Below are positions 23,381 through 34,407 of a stretch of DNA of 64,000 bases, piece after piece. Location of the stretch: positions 3,719,422-3,783,421 of the forward strand of contig JAITYX010000055.1 in NCBI GenBank assembly GCA_021018815.1. The letters run 5' to 3'. Every line of letters starts with the position of its first letter. Positions within the stretch are counted from its first letter, which is position 1. The DNA is from Talinum fruticosum (lineage: Eukaryota > Streptophyta > Magnoliopsida > Caryophyllales > Talinaceae). The notes beneath the pieces were generated by a model. It was not told the origin of the DNA, did no database searches, and saw only the letters and a program-made list of their open reading frames with translations. Both the position numbers and the translations under genes were made by a program.

Positions 23381-23818
23381 CTAACCCGAAGTTAGCAGTG
23401 CAAGTGCCCATGCGGACATGGGTCTTTACGCGACCTTCCAGCTCCCGTGGGCTTAGAAGTGCATGATTCTCGAGCGCGACCTCCTAACCTTAAGTTAGGA
23501 GTGCGAGTGCCCATACGGACATGGGTCTTTACGCGACCTTCTAGCTCCCGTAGGCTTAGAAGTGCATGATTCTTGCTAGGGAACATCCCACGGAGAGCGC
23601 GACCCCTAACCTTAAGTTAGGAGTGTGAGTGCCCATGCGAATATGGGTCTTTACGTGACCTTCCAGCTCCCGTAGGCTTAGAAGTGCATGATTCTCGTTA
23701 GGGAACATCCCACGGAGAGCGCGACCCCTAACCTTAAGTTAGGAGTGCGAGTGCCCATGCGGACATGGGTCTTTACGCGACCTTCCAGCTCCCGTAGGCT
23801 TAGAAGTGCATGATTGTG
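23381..23818. repeat. Tandem array B, ~122-bp unit, about 3.5 copies
   Basis: Word agggaacatcccacggagag occurs at about 23578 and 23700. Each unit carries taaccttaagttaggagtg, gtgcccatgcggacatgggt and ccagctcccgtaggcttaga. Related to array A by shared gagtgcccatg and atgggtcttt words, so one array may derive from the other. Confidence 0.9.
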
Positions 23819-24053
23819 TGTCCTCTAAGGGGTGTTCCTTTTATGGAGTTAGGAGTGCGATTTTTAGCTCCCGGAGGCTAAGTTATCGTTAAGCATAACT
23901 CCGAAGGATGTCCCTCTGTGGAGGTGGAAATGAGACTTATTAACTCCCGGAGGCTAAGTCATTGCTTGACGTCGAGAGACGTTTGGACTCCGCAATCTTA
24001 TGCTTCGTTGCGGAGAGTTTTGAGAAGTTAACGCAAATTTCAATCTTGAGGGG

Positions 24054-24420
24054 TTTACGACTCCAACCCAAATACTTACGCTACGACTCCAACCCAAAAG
24101 CTTATGCTACGACTCCAACCCAAAAGCTTACGCTACGACTCCAACCCAAAAGCTTACGCTACGACTCCAACCCAAAACTTACGCTACGACTCCACCCCAA
24201 AACTTACGCTATGACTCCAACCCAAAAGCTTACGCTACGACTCCAACCCAAAAGCTTATGCTACGACTCCAACCCAAAACCTTATGCTACGACTCCACCC
24301 CAAAACCTTAAGCTACAACTCCAACCCAAAAGCTTAAGCTACGACTCCAACCCAAAACTTACGCTACGACTCCACCCTAAAAACTTACGCTACGACTCCA
24401 CCCCAAAAACTTACGCTACC
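24054..24420. repeat. Tandem array C, ~26-bp unit, about 14 copies
   Basis: Unit ctacgactccaacccaaaag plus cttacg, with variants (caccccaaaa). The 26-base period rotates the reading frame, giving a pseudo-ORF with three alternating peptides. Confidence 0.95.
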
Positions 24421-25020
24421 TCTCCACACCCCTCGCACCGACCCTCACGCACACCCCTCGCGGCGACCCCTCATGCACACCCCTCGCGAGGTCGACCTCT
24501 CGACACACCCCCGCGAGGCCGACCCTCGACACACCCCGCGAGGCCAACCCCTCGGCACACCCCTCGTGAGGCCGACCCTCAAGCACACCCCCGCGAGGCC
24601 GACCCCTCGGCACACCACCCAGTGCGGCCGACCCCTCGACACACCCCCGCGAGGCCGACCCTCGACACACCTCCTCGTGAGGCCGACCCCTCGGCACACC
24701 CCCGCGAGGCCGACCCCTCGGCACACCCCCGTGCGGCCGACCCCTTAGCACCCCTCCGTGAGGCCGACCCCTCGACACACCTCCAGGTGAGGCCGACCCT
24801 CGCCACACCCCCGCGAGGCCGACCCTTCGGCACCGCCGACCCCTCGACACACCCCCACGAAGGTCGACCCCTTGACACTCCCCGCGAGGCGACCCCTCGG
24901 TATACCCCCGTGCGGCCGACCCCTCGACACACCCCGCGAAGGCCGACCCCTCGGCACCCCCTACGCGAGGCCGACCCCTCGGCATCCCCTCCGCGAGGCC
25001 GACCCCGGGTCGAGTCCCGG
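24421..25020. repeat. Tandem array D, GC-rich ~27-bp unit, about 20 copies
   Basis: Unit gcgaggccgacccctcggca plus caccccc with many indels. Strongly GC-rich in an AT-rich window. It degrades into ccgaggccgaccccgagacc-type sequence up to about 25230, then a T run. Confidence 0.93.
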
Positions 25021-25239
25021 GACCGACCTCCGAGGCCGACCCCGAGACCGAGGCCCCCGGCCCGCGCAGACTTTTCGCCCGCGCCCCCTCGCGCCGCCGA
25101 ACCCTCACGCCTCTCTCAGCAGACCTTGCTCCGGCGACCGATCCTCGGGGCCGAGTCCCGTGATCGACCCCGAGGCCGAGACTCGGGACCGACCCTTGAG
25201 GCTGAGTCCTCGGGGCAGCCGCCTCTCTCCGGACACTTT

Positions 25240-26890
25240 TTTTTTTTTTGAGTTGAAATATTTTTAGGGAAAACATTCTCAACCAATTTTATACGCAAAA
25301 ATTTTCGAAGGGGACGGAAAAATACTCGACCTCGATTTTAGAGTGGAGAAATTGTAGGCTCTTTGGGACGGAGAATATCGACCCAATTCGAAATGTGATG
25401 GCCCCGGCTCTGTTAGTCGAAACATATTAGGCGTTTTATGATCGCGAAAAATCGGACCCTTCTTCGATGAGCCTCGTGTTGACTCCCCGTTGAGCTTAAA
25501 TTGTATCAACTCTTTAGTATGGGCCTTCGTAGGGTGCCTCCGATTGTGCCCAAGTCGTAATTTTACGTTGGTGGCCTTCGTTATCTTCTCGTTTGCCTAT
25601 GAGCTTGATGTCGTCAAACGACGTTTAGCGTTGGGTTATAATACCGACCGTACGCCTTGAGGGGCCAAAAACCTTCTTCGTCTTCATTTTGCGAACCATC
25701 GCTCCCTTATAGTGTTGGAGCAGTTTCTTGCGGAACAAAAGTGTTCTTCAAGGGCGTTGATCTCGTGCCTTTTTCTGGTGACTTAAGGCTTGAGTGATGT
25801 CTCTTAGAGATCCTCTATGATCTTATGGGATCTTCGCTTATCGAGTCGCGTACGCTCAATGTTTTTTCGTCCAAAAGGCCTTCTTTTGACGAATGTACAC
25901 ATCTCGAATACCATAGTCGATCTCTTCATGCTTGGCATTTACTTGTCTTATGCTTGTATCTCACTCGAAGGTCTTACTTTGGAGTCAAGCTCTTTGGCCG
26001 TATCAATCCCTTAGGAAGAAGCGCCAAAGGAGGGGAGATCCCCGAGGATGACGGCGTTGGCGAGGATGCCAAAGATGGCTCCGAGGATTGGCCCCCTTTC
26101 CATGGCTCTTCGTGGGATATGAGTTATTTTTACGTCCTGCGTGCCATTATGACTTGATACTCTTTCGTTTTGCTTGAACTTTTATCTTCGACTGATCCTT
26201 GCTTTGATGCTTGTTGGATGCTCACTTGCCTCGTTGCTTCTTTTTATTGTTGCCGATTTTTGCTTTGTTGCCGATTTTGCTTTCTTGCCGCTTGGGGCAC
26301 ATGATCACCCTTCATCATAGTTGGGTCTTCTTTGAGTTTTACAACTTGGCTATCCTAGGGGATTGTATTAGCCCCCACTGTTGCCCCAGAATCGGCACAA
26401 TGAAAAACATACAACGAAAGAAACTAGTAGGCCTTAGGGGTCATATTAGCCCCTACTTTTCTTCTAACTTTGGCAAAGTTAAGAAAATACAATGAAAGGA
26501 ACTAGGGACTTGGGTGTTCTAGGGAATTGTATTAGCCCCTATTCATGCCCCTAAGATCGTCTTAAAATAAAGTATGAGACGTAAAGATGCCGAAAGCTTG
26601 CTCGTTGTATTGATAAAAGATCGAAGTCCGTACAAAAGAGAGGAATGTGTGCCCCGTTGAGCGCTTTCGGAAAAGTCGCGTCAATCGTGGGTGATTCCTT
26701 TACAAAATCTTTAGGACTTGGCTGGGTGGGTCTTTAAAGAAAGGCCCCCACTCCGGACAATGAGCTCGCACTATTTACATAAGAACCATTATCTTCCGAG
26801 TTCGATGTCTTCGGGAGGCGCAAATCGGACCTTGACATGATTTTCTCGTGGTGGTGAAGCACACCATCATTGTCTTGAAGATTTTGGTTG
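25240..26890. other. Non-coding interior of the retroelement where pol should be
   Basis: No reverse transcriptase, RNase H or integrase motif found on either strand. It includes two or three degenerate copies of gtattagcccctac (26360-26550). Probably spacer left after deletion or replacement of pol. Confidence 0.6.
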
Positions 26891-26901
26891 AGGCTCCGCT
26901 T

Positions 26902-27400
26902 TTAGCTTCTTACCCTTAGGATCATCATGAGTCTTCCCCTCCTCTTTTGCTTCTCCATCAAAGGTTGAAGACTTACTATATAGCATTCACGTGCGGTCGT
27001 TTGGTCTCCATAGGTCTCACCTATGGATCCATCATCAAGCTCATACTTCATGAGGAGAAGGTATGGAGCGACGACCGCTTTGATCCGGTTGAGGGTGGGA
27101 CGTCCAATGATGACATTGTAGGCGGAAGAGATGTCGATCACTAGGAATTTGACTTCGATGTTTCGGCCCTCGACCTTCTCTCCAACCCCGACTGGTAGGT
27201 GGATCATGCCTATGAGGTGTGTCGTCCGCCCTCCGAATCCAACGACAGGATTGACGAGGGAAACCAGATTTTGAGGGGAATACTTCAGCTGTCTTAGGCA
27301 TTCCATGGTGATGACGTCTACCGAGCTCCCCGTATCGATAAGGAACCCGCGGACTATGGCGTCCGAAATCTTCGATGTGATGACCAAAGGATCCTCATGG
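26902..27400 (-). pseudogene. Retrotransposon aspartic protease
   Basis: Open for 161 codons. The motif IVRGFLIDTGSSVDVITM carries the catalytic DTGS, followed by VVGFGGRTTHLIGMIHLPVG and SSAYNVIIGRPTLNRIKA, the standard order of plant Ty3/gypsy proteases. It ends where a reverse transcriptase should begin, but none follows. Frame changes separate it from gag upstream. Confidence 0.85.
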
Positions 27401-27439
27401 GGGCGGCCATGCTTTTCAAATCTTGTTCTCCGAAGGTCA

Positions 27440-29331
27440 CTGTAGGCACCTTCAGAGGTGGAGGTTGGCCGGTAATCGGGACTTGTTGAGCGCTCCTGAG
27501 GTGAGCCTTCCAGGAGGAGAGGGTCGTGGCCCCTGCAAATCCCCAGCGATGGTGGCTACAATCTTAGTAGCATCGTCCTCATCGTAGTGCTCATATCCTT
27601 GCCTTGAAGAACCTCCTTGTGCTCCATGAGTATCTTTTTTGAGGAAGCGATCAATTTGCCCATTATCCGCCAACTCCCCAAGCGCCTTCTTTAACGCGCG
27701 ACACTCGTAGTGTTGTGTCCAATTTGTTCATGAAATTCGCAATATTTGTTGGAAGCTCGCGTTTCGCAGGAGTGGACATGGGAGGTGGTTTTTTGAGCAT
27801 GGGATGCCCTTTGATCTCCATCAGAATACTGCAGGGGTCGGTGTTGAAGCGAGTGGTCAACTTCATTTCGAGGATTAAATTTTCTATCTCCTCCTTTCTT
27901 TCGACCTCATCTCCTTCCTCCGCACGGATCTCTGTGGCCTCGAATAAAGTCGGCCGCCTTTCGGAGTACTTCGCCAAGGTGGACACCTTTTGTTCAGCGA
28001 GGGAAAATTTGACTCTTTCGCTTCGAGTCCGTTAAGGAAGGCAGTGTAGGCGACTCCGTCTTGCGGGTCGGAGATAAGGACGACCTCTCCATAAAACCTT
28101 CGGACATAGTCTTTAAGGGTCTCGTTTCTCCCTTGCTTAATCTTGGAGAGGTGGATGCTAGTTTTCTTACGCTTGCAACTCGCGATGAATTGTGCGACGA
28201 ACTTCTCACATAACTCTTCAAAAGAAGATATGCTTCTTTGGGGAAGATTTTTGAACCATTTCTGCGCGACTCCCTTTAGTGTAGTAGGGAAGAATCGGCA
28301 GTAAGTTGTATCATCCCCGTCCCGAACGTACATGTGGGACTTGTAGTACGCCAAGTGATCTTCGAGGATCGGTTGTGCCATTGTATGGATCAATGTTTGG
28401 AACCTTTATCTTCTTCATTCGGGAGCATTCATAATCTTCTTCGAAAATGGAGTGTTGAAAGCATTCCGAGTTGGCCTTGAATCGGAGCCAAAGATAGGGA
28501 CGGCGCGGGGTTGGTGGCGTGGAACTTCCACCGGGAAGGACTCTTCCTCCTCTCGGATCGAGGAGGAGTGCGCCTGGTCCTCTCCGACTTCTCGGGACCC
28601 TTCGGATTTGATTGCTCATGACGCCTTTCTCTTGATCGCTCCCGCTCTCGGGCGGCGGACCGCTCTTGGTTGCGCTTTGGGGCATTGCGGACTCGATGAG
28701 AATTGCGGCTACGTGTAGCCGATCGTGCGAGACTGGCGGACCTTATGCTCCCCGGGGCCTTCGCTTCGTGTTTGGGGCAAGGGCGTCGCCATGATCGTCG
28801 AACCAGGCGAACGCTCGCTGTGGGTAGCATAGGGGTCGAGGCCGTGTGCGAAGTTGCAACATTCTCGTTGGCTTGCATCGCCTTTTCGTGATGCCTTGTT
28901 GGGAGGGCAATTGGTTGCTCGAGAGCAAGCGTAGTTGGTGCCTCGGTGGGCTGTGCTTGGAGCTGCATGGGAAGGCATCCCGCCCAAGAAGTGGCCAACA
29001 GGCTGACCTCCTCGGGGGTTGCGCCATACCCGGGAGTTGGGGCGTAGTGGAAGGGCATGCGCTGTTCCATGGTGACTCGCACTTGTTCTTACACTTATCG
29101 TGCAACAGCTTGTTTTAAGGGTCTCTATTAGGTTTTGGAGAGCCCCTAGAGTGACGTACCCCTCCGGTTGGGTGTAGCGGTTGCCGGTAGACCGCCGAGA
29201 TGATTCCGCATCCTCGGGTTGAGGAGCGTCGCGGGATTGGCCCCCGTAGGCATTGAACGATGAGGGTGAGGGACCGGTGGGTTCGTGTCGCGAGTCATCT
29301 TGGATCGAGATCGAGTGCCACTGGCGACCAT
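27440..29331 (-). pseudogene. Retrotransposon gag, frame-broken
   Basis: The start, MVASGTRSRSKMTRDTN at 29331, lies just inside the primer-binding site. A Pro/Ala/Arg-rich N-terminal part follows in several frames. The conserved gag core is on 28393-27990: YCRFFPTTLKGVAQKWFKNL, then SISSFEELCEKFVAQF and NETLKDYVRRF. A gag C-terminal segment with FHEQIGHNTTS precedes DNGQIDRFLKK near 27650, as in Tat-type gag. Several frameshifts; not translatable as one protein as given. Confidence 0.85.
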
Positions 29332-29344
29332 ATGCTACCTTCCT

Positions 29345-29364
29345 CCCCACGGACGGCGTCAAAC
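29345..29364 (-). other. Primer-binding site of the retrotransposon
   Basis: Minus strand gtttgacgccgtccgtgggg directly follows the 5' LTR. It resembles the tggcgccgt... sites of plant gypsy elements; the tRNA is not certain. Confidence 0.6.
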
Positions 29365-29976
29365 TGTTTCCGGAGAAATCTGAGTTGATGAGGTGGATGA
29401 TGATTCGGAGAGAGGAAGGATTTACTCGCTCCGGTGCCGAGGACGTGGCACGGTCGATCCGAGTCCGAGTGATGATTGCTCGAACCCGCAAAGGCGAAGC
29501 CCGGGTGGTGGTTCCCGGGAACAGACCCTCCGACGCTCAAGTTAGTATCCGATTAAGTTGAATGGATCGAGGAGATCTTCCTCGATGTACGTGGGGGATT
29601 CCTTGGGAGTCGAGAAGTTTTCCAAAGATGGAAGTTCTCGGGATGAGTGTGGATGAACGTTGATGAATGTGGATGAGTGTTGAGAGCTTAGGAGCTTGAG
29701 AGCTTGGATTCTCGGAAAGATGAGATTTCTTGCCCAATGAACATAATATAAAATCACACGCCTTGGTATTGGGAAATAGTGGGTATTTATAAGAGATTTT
29801 AAAGGGGTAAAATGGTACTTTATCGTGGTTTAGGAAAACCCTTGCCCTAGTGGGCTTTGGGACTTTTACCCGACCCGTTAAGGGTTGTCTTGGGCCGATT
29901 CATCCTTGATCCGACTAATTAGGCCCGGTTGGCCGGTGACGTGGCGGATGAGTTGATATTGAGCCGGAAATACCCG

Positions 29977-29981
<5 letters not shown>
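29365..29981 (-). repeat. 5' LTR (right copy), 617 bp
   Basis: Same sequence as 20753-21370 with scattered differences. The outer end reads cccgaatta rather than cccgaatca, so the terminal dinucleotide is mutated. Minus-strand TATA cttataaatacccac near 29785. Confidence 0.92.

Positions 29982-30019
<38 letters not shown>
29982..30019. repeat. (AT)n microsatellite at the retroelement border
   Basis: About 38 bases of alternating AT immediately outside the right LTR; the left LTR is likewise preceded by atatatat. Confidence 0.95.
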
Positions 30020-30021
<2 letters not shown>

Positions 30022-30329
30022 CTCTTGTTGTTAGATTTATGATGATTTTTGTTAGGTTTATGATATTTTTCATCATAATTTTCATCGATAATTATCATCA
30101 AAGTTTTACTAGCGAAAACATTATACTGTTTTTGATACATAAATATCTACACTCTAAACTTAAAAGAACATTTATTATAAAAAAACATTTATTATATGCG
30201 CAGTGTAAACGAATAAAACAATTAGCGTAGTTTTCTAACCCAATATTACTCATAATGATTGCTTGAATTGCTTTGTAATATGTACAGTCGAAAAGGCCAT
30301 GAGGCATAGAAAGAAGAAGAGGGATGCCC

Positions 30330-30602
30330 TCAATTGGGACCCCAGCAGTTGAAATACAAGGCTTTCCTGAGAGACTCCTCAGACTGCTTGAATTCCTGAA
30401 AATGTTTATCCCTGACAGTCTTGGTTGGCATTGAAGAAGAAGAGAGGCTCTTAGCCTGAGCAAACGATGATCTGATGTTGTTCTTGGCATGGTGTTGAAG
30501 ACACCTCAGTGTGTAATTCCACCTCGCAAGTCCCTGATCTTTTAATGCCTCCACTGTTGCAATGCTTGCTGCTACCATCCAAGCTCTTGTTGAACTACTC
30601 AT
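30330..30602 (-). CDS. Wound-induced peptide (WIP, DUF3774) copy 3
   Basis: Intact single-exon ORF, 90 aa. It starts MSSSTRAWMVAASIATVEAL, then KDQGLARWNYTLRCLQHHAK, the DUF3774 core. A basic Ser-rich linker (AQAKSLSSSSMPTKTV) follows, then FKQSEESLRKALYFNCWGPN. This is the most typical WIP of the cluster together with copy 4, to which it is closest in sequence (QAK-LSSS linker, EEFKQSEESL end). TATATAAG about 90 bases upstream. Members of this family are induced by wounding and microbial elicitors; expression here is inferred. Confidence 0.93.
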   Translation of the reverse strand: MSSSTRAWMVAASIATVEALKDQGLARWNYTLRCLQHHAKNNIRSSFAQAKSLSSSSMPTKTVRDKHFQEFKQSEESLRKALYFNCWGPN

Positions 30603-30689
30603 GCTTGATCTGTAATTTTTCTGGGCTGTTTAATTTTCTCAACACTTCGATTGAAAAGTAGATGATCTTGTTAACTAAGGAGAGGGGTC

Positions 30690-30698
30690 TTATATAAT
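30690..30698 (-). promoter_or_regulatory. TATA box of WIP copy 3
   Basis: Minus strand tctattatataagacc, same context as before WIP copy 1. Confidence 0.6.
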
Positions 30699-32873
30699 AG
30701 ACAGCAAAGAAGAGAGAGGAAGGAATGGTGGGGGAATCTGTCTCTTGAGCCTATGTTTTTGGCAACTGTGCCAATAGTTTAGTCACTGACATAGGGACAA
30801 ATGGAGGAGAAATGAGAGTTGAGAATGGGGGAAAAATGCCATGTAGCAAAGTTTGTGGATTGGTGTCGTGTTAATTATAAGTGCCACTTGCCAGTGGATC
30901 CTTGGTTCCCTTATCCTAATTAAGTCATTACTCAGAGCCTAATCCTACTGTAGGTGTTATCCTATGTGCTTAATTAATGGTTAGTGCATGTGCTGAGCAA
31001 GATTCTTGTCTCTGTCACCATGATACGATCTTTAAATAGCTGCGGTGAGGTTAATTAAGTGTTAAAGGAAATATAATATATTTTGAGTCGAAGTGTATTA
31101 TGAAGGAGACAGGAGGATATAAATATTATAGAAATATAGGTATTAGGTAAGAATAATATATCGGAATTTTTAGGTGGAAATTTAAATTGGGAGAAAATTA
31201 CGGGCGATAAATGACATAAAATTAACTATGATAGAAACGTGAGTATAACAACGATTTATAGGGTTAGATTCTCAACTACATTAAACAATAGAGATATAAA
31301 TTTCAAACAACATGAAAGCTCAATGAGATCTAGATAAATACATAAACTTGTATCAACTAATAAACTCTCAACATGTGGAATATAAGGAATAGGAGACACA
31401 AATTGGTATAGAACACCTCAGTAAAATTATCCAAAAAGGAGACGACACTCCCGAATAATCATGAATAGTGGGTGCACCGCCACACTTGGTGGATCAAAAG
31501 ACACATCTAGAATGGTTGAAAAATCACCATATTTATAAGCTTGAATGGTGGAAGAAGAGGTGATCTTTAGTTTGATTGGGTTGAATATAACTCCTCATAA
31601 TAACCCAAAATAAGTCACCATAAAACTCCTTGTAGATGCTCAACAATAAACTTAAAAATAACCTCCAAAAAATGCTGAAAACAAACCCAAAACGATCGAA
31701 AGTGAACAGCCACAAATGCAGCAAATAACTTGACACAGTCGTGCCATGAGACACGGTGAAGACCGTGCCACTCCTCTTTCAACATTTTCTTTCCTTTGCC
31801 TATTTCTTCTAGCCATGGCATGAACATATTACTGTAGAGCAAAGTCAAACTTAGATTTTGGATGTCTTGGACAAGGAGATTTTTGTGTGCAAATATCCAT
31901 GTAGCAAAGTGCAAAAGCATAAGCCATACAAAATTGGGACACAAACCCAACATTAAGGCCTGAAGGCAAAGTCATCAAGGATGGTTTATCGATTAGATTG
32001 GAAGCTAATACTACAAAACATTGAAGCTAATACTACAAAGCCATATACATCTGTGAATCCAAAGCTTACTAAAGTAGCAATGACTTTTCCATGTTCATTT
32101 GTCAATTGGAAATACAAGTATTTTCGAAAAAATATTTAGGCTTCGGTGACTATGCGACCTTAATTAATCTCATAGTTTAGATGATTGATGAAGGTGATAG
32201 TGAGGACATTTAGGTTAAGGTAATTTCTTCAATTTGACCAAGCACAAGCCCATGAATATTTGGTTCGACTTGACTCATTTGGACTTGTTTGTTTATTTTT
32301 TAAGTAAGTTATATAATTATTTATAACTCTATATATAATTTACATATTAATATTTTAATTTTAAAATATAGTGTTGATTAGTCTTATTATTTCAAGTTAA
32401 TATAAGATCTGTACAAATATGTTTCACTCGATCAAAGCTCGATTTAAAGTTGATCCGACCAAGCTCGATTCAGTTAATAATTAATTAGTCAAGATGTTTC
32501 ACTCGATCAAAGCTCAACTTGGACTCGATTTGACCAAGCTCGGCCGGTTAACCTAGCCAAGCCTCAGCTCAAATAAGGTTTTGAAATAATTTTATATTTA
32601 AGTAATAGTTAAATCAATATCTGTGATACTAAATACAGGAGTGAACTTACCCTAAAAACCTAATAAGGTAATAGTTGAATGTCCAAAAATACTCTGTCAA
32701 AAAAGAAAAAAAAAAAAAGATTGATGAGGATGAGAGTCACACTATCTAGTGAAAAGAAAGCAAACTATATATTGTAAGTGAAACCCAAATTCACATTTGA
32801 TTGATAGCCAATGTGGAGTAATATGTACAGTTATAGAGCGTTAACCATAAGAAAAGCAATAAGAGGGTCAGCC
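30699..32873. other. Spacer between WIP copies 3 and 4
   Basis: Promoter of copy 3 to about 31050, then AT-rich DNA. A minus-strand frame at 31533-31953 has no recognisable domain and I do not call it. Weak gctcgatt/aagctcga repeats at 32430-32560. Confidence 0.5.
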
Positions 32874-33149
32874 TCAGTTGGTGCCCCAACAGCTGAAATA
32901 CATGACTTTCTTAAGGGACTCCTCAGACTGCTTGAATTCTTCAAGATTAATATCATCCCTGCTGCTAATCTTAGCGGGCACTGAAGAAGAAAGCCTCTTA
33001 GCCTGAGCATATGATCTGATGTTATTCCTGGCATGTTGTTGAAGACATCTCATTGTGTAATTCCATCTTGCAAATCCTTGATCTTTCAGTGCCTCCACTA
33101 TTGCAATGCTTGCTGCCACCATCCAAGCTCTTCCACCATAATAACTCAT
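32874..33149 (-). CDS. Wound-induced peptide (WIP, DUF3774) copy 4
   Basis: Intact single-exon ORF, 91 aa. The core GRAWMVAASIAIVEALKDQG, then FARWNYTMRCLQQHARNNIR, is followed by a linker AQAKRLSSSVPAKISS and the end EEFKQSEESLKKVMYFSCWG plus TN. The terminal Pro of CWGPN is Thr. It shares more of the linker and the 3' end with copy 3 than with copies 1 and 2, so the last duplication was probably 3/4. Minus-strand TATATA lies about 115 bases upstream. Confidence 0.93.
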   Translation of the reverse strand: MSYYGGRAWMVAASIAIVEALKDQGFARWNYTMRCLQQHARNNIRSYAQAKRLSSSVPAKISSRDDINLEEFKQSEESLKKVMYFSCWGTN

Positions 33150-33261
33150 TCTTCTTCTTTTTCTGTGGATATGATCAGCACGTTGATTTTCCGACAGTCT
33201 GTTGAAAGTGATGATTTCTCTCTGTTAATGTATTCAAGGATGAATGGATGAGTGACTAGTC

Positions 33262-33269
33262 ATATATAG
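33262..33269 (-). promoter_or_regulatory. TATA box of WIP copy 4
   Basis: Minus strand ctatatatgac upstream of a short leader. Confidence 0.5.
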
Positions 33270-34326
33270 AAAACAAGGAAGAAGCTGCCCAGCAGCTGTG
33301 GTGCTTGGAAGTTGTGCCAAGAATTTAGTAATATTAAGGGACAGATGGAGGGATAAGAATGAGGGGTTTTTGGGGGGAGGGGCAGCAAATGCCTATGCAG
33401 CAAAGTTTGGGGAGTGGTGGCGAGTTATAATAGGTGCCACTTGCTAGAGGATCCTTAGGAGATGCATGCATATATACTTAATTAATTCCCTTGGTCTAGG
33501 GGGCTTAAATTAAACCCATATTAATGATGATAATTAGAGCTTAATCTTTCTGTTTTTAATTGGTTAATGCATGTGATTAGCAAGATTCTTGTCGACTTCT
33601 CTTCCTACATTGTATCTCTTCATTTGATTGTAATGTGATTAGTCATCGGGCAACTACACTTGAGAAGAAGTTGGCTTAGAGCTTGTTTGTTTCAAAAGTA
33701 ATACACGTTCACGACTTATCACTTCTTACGTTATTTACTATTCTTGTTGCTCCTTGGTGTTCATCGCTGTTTGTCACTAAATATTATTATTTTTATCTTT
33801 TTTATTGTTTATTGCTACTTAACTATCCTTGTCACTCCTTGGTGTTTACCGCTGTTTGTCACTAAATTTTATTATTTTCGACCTTTCTTCTCGCTTACTA
33901 TTACCTTGTATATTGTTGAAATAAACAATCTTTAACGCCTACAATAAGCTCATTGACATTAATTAATAAACATGCAAACTTACCATAAAAAGTCTCAACC
34001 AGAGAAACTTTATATGTGACATATATATGTGCATTTGAGATGCAATAATACTTGCTATAATATTTTCCTTCAACAGCATCTCCTTAATATAGACATTTTG
34101 GTGCCGTGTGTTTTCAATCAGTGGCCAAAGTACCTAAATTTGTTGTTGTAAGCCAAAATTAGCAGCATTATGCCTTCCTTAATTAGTTGTTGTAAGTTAA
34201 TTGAGATTGGGTACTGTCACAAGAACAGCCTCTGTGATATGTTTTATTAAAAAAAAAAAAAAAAAAGAGGAAAAGAACAAGGAAAACCAGCACGAAGATA
34301 AAAGTTTCATTTCAAAAAGACAAAAC
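33270..34326. other. Promoter of WIP copy 4 and spacer
   Basis: Contains two copies of a short motif (tgctccttggtgttcatcgctgtttgtcac near 33750 and a variant near 33835). No gene. Confidence 0.5.
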
Positions 34327-34407
34327 GTGGACGGCAGGATTCGAACCTGCGCGGGCAGAGCCCACATGATTTCTAGTCATGCCCGATAACCACTCCGGCA
34401 CGTCCAC
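34327..34407 (-). tRNA. tRNA-Ser (AGA)
   Basis: 81 bases on the minus strand. The acceptor stem GTGGACG pairs with CGTCCAC. The T arm is CAGGTTCGAATCCTG. The anticodon stem CATGA/TCATG encloses the loop CTAGAAA with anticodon AGA. The long variable arm (gggctctgccc) is that of a class II tRNA. No intron, CCA not encoded, as usual for nuclear plant genes. Confidence 0.96.

Larger units (their letters stand above)
20753..29981 (-). mobile_element. LTR retrotransposon, Ty3/gypsy Tat (Retand-like) lineage, non-autonomous, 9.2 kb
   Basis: Complete from LTR to LTR and oriented on the minus strand: 5' LTR 29365-29981, primer-binding site, gag, protease, then no reverse transcriptase, RNase H or integrase, then tandem-repeat arrays, an antisense ORF, a polypurine tract and the 3' LTR 20753-21370. 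Flanking TATAT on both sides could be the 5-bp target duplication, although the site is an AT microsatellite. LTRs are clearly alike but differ by many substitutions and small indels. The Tat lineage is inferred from the gag-pro sequence type together with the antisense ORF and the repeat-rich 3' region, both known features of that lineage. It interrupts the WIP cluster between copies 2 and 3. Without pol it would depend on a relative for movement. Confidence 0.85.

Noticed and set aside
23962..25282. Very long ORFs on both strands (429 and 288 codons)
   Set aside because: They are by-products of the 26-bp and 27-bp tandem arrays; GC-rich repeats lack stops in several frames at once and no domain is visible.
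31533..31953. Minus-strand ORFs of 73 and 112 codons
   Set aside because: Hydrophobic, Phe/Leu-rich, overlapping in two frames, with no recognisable family.
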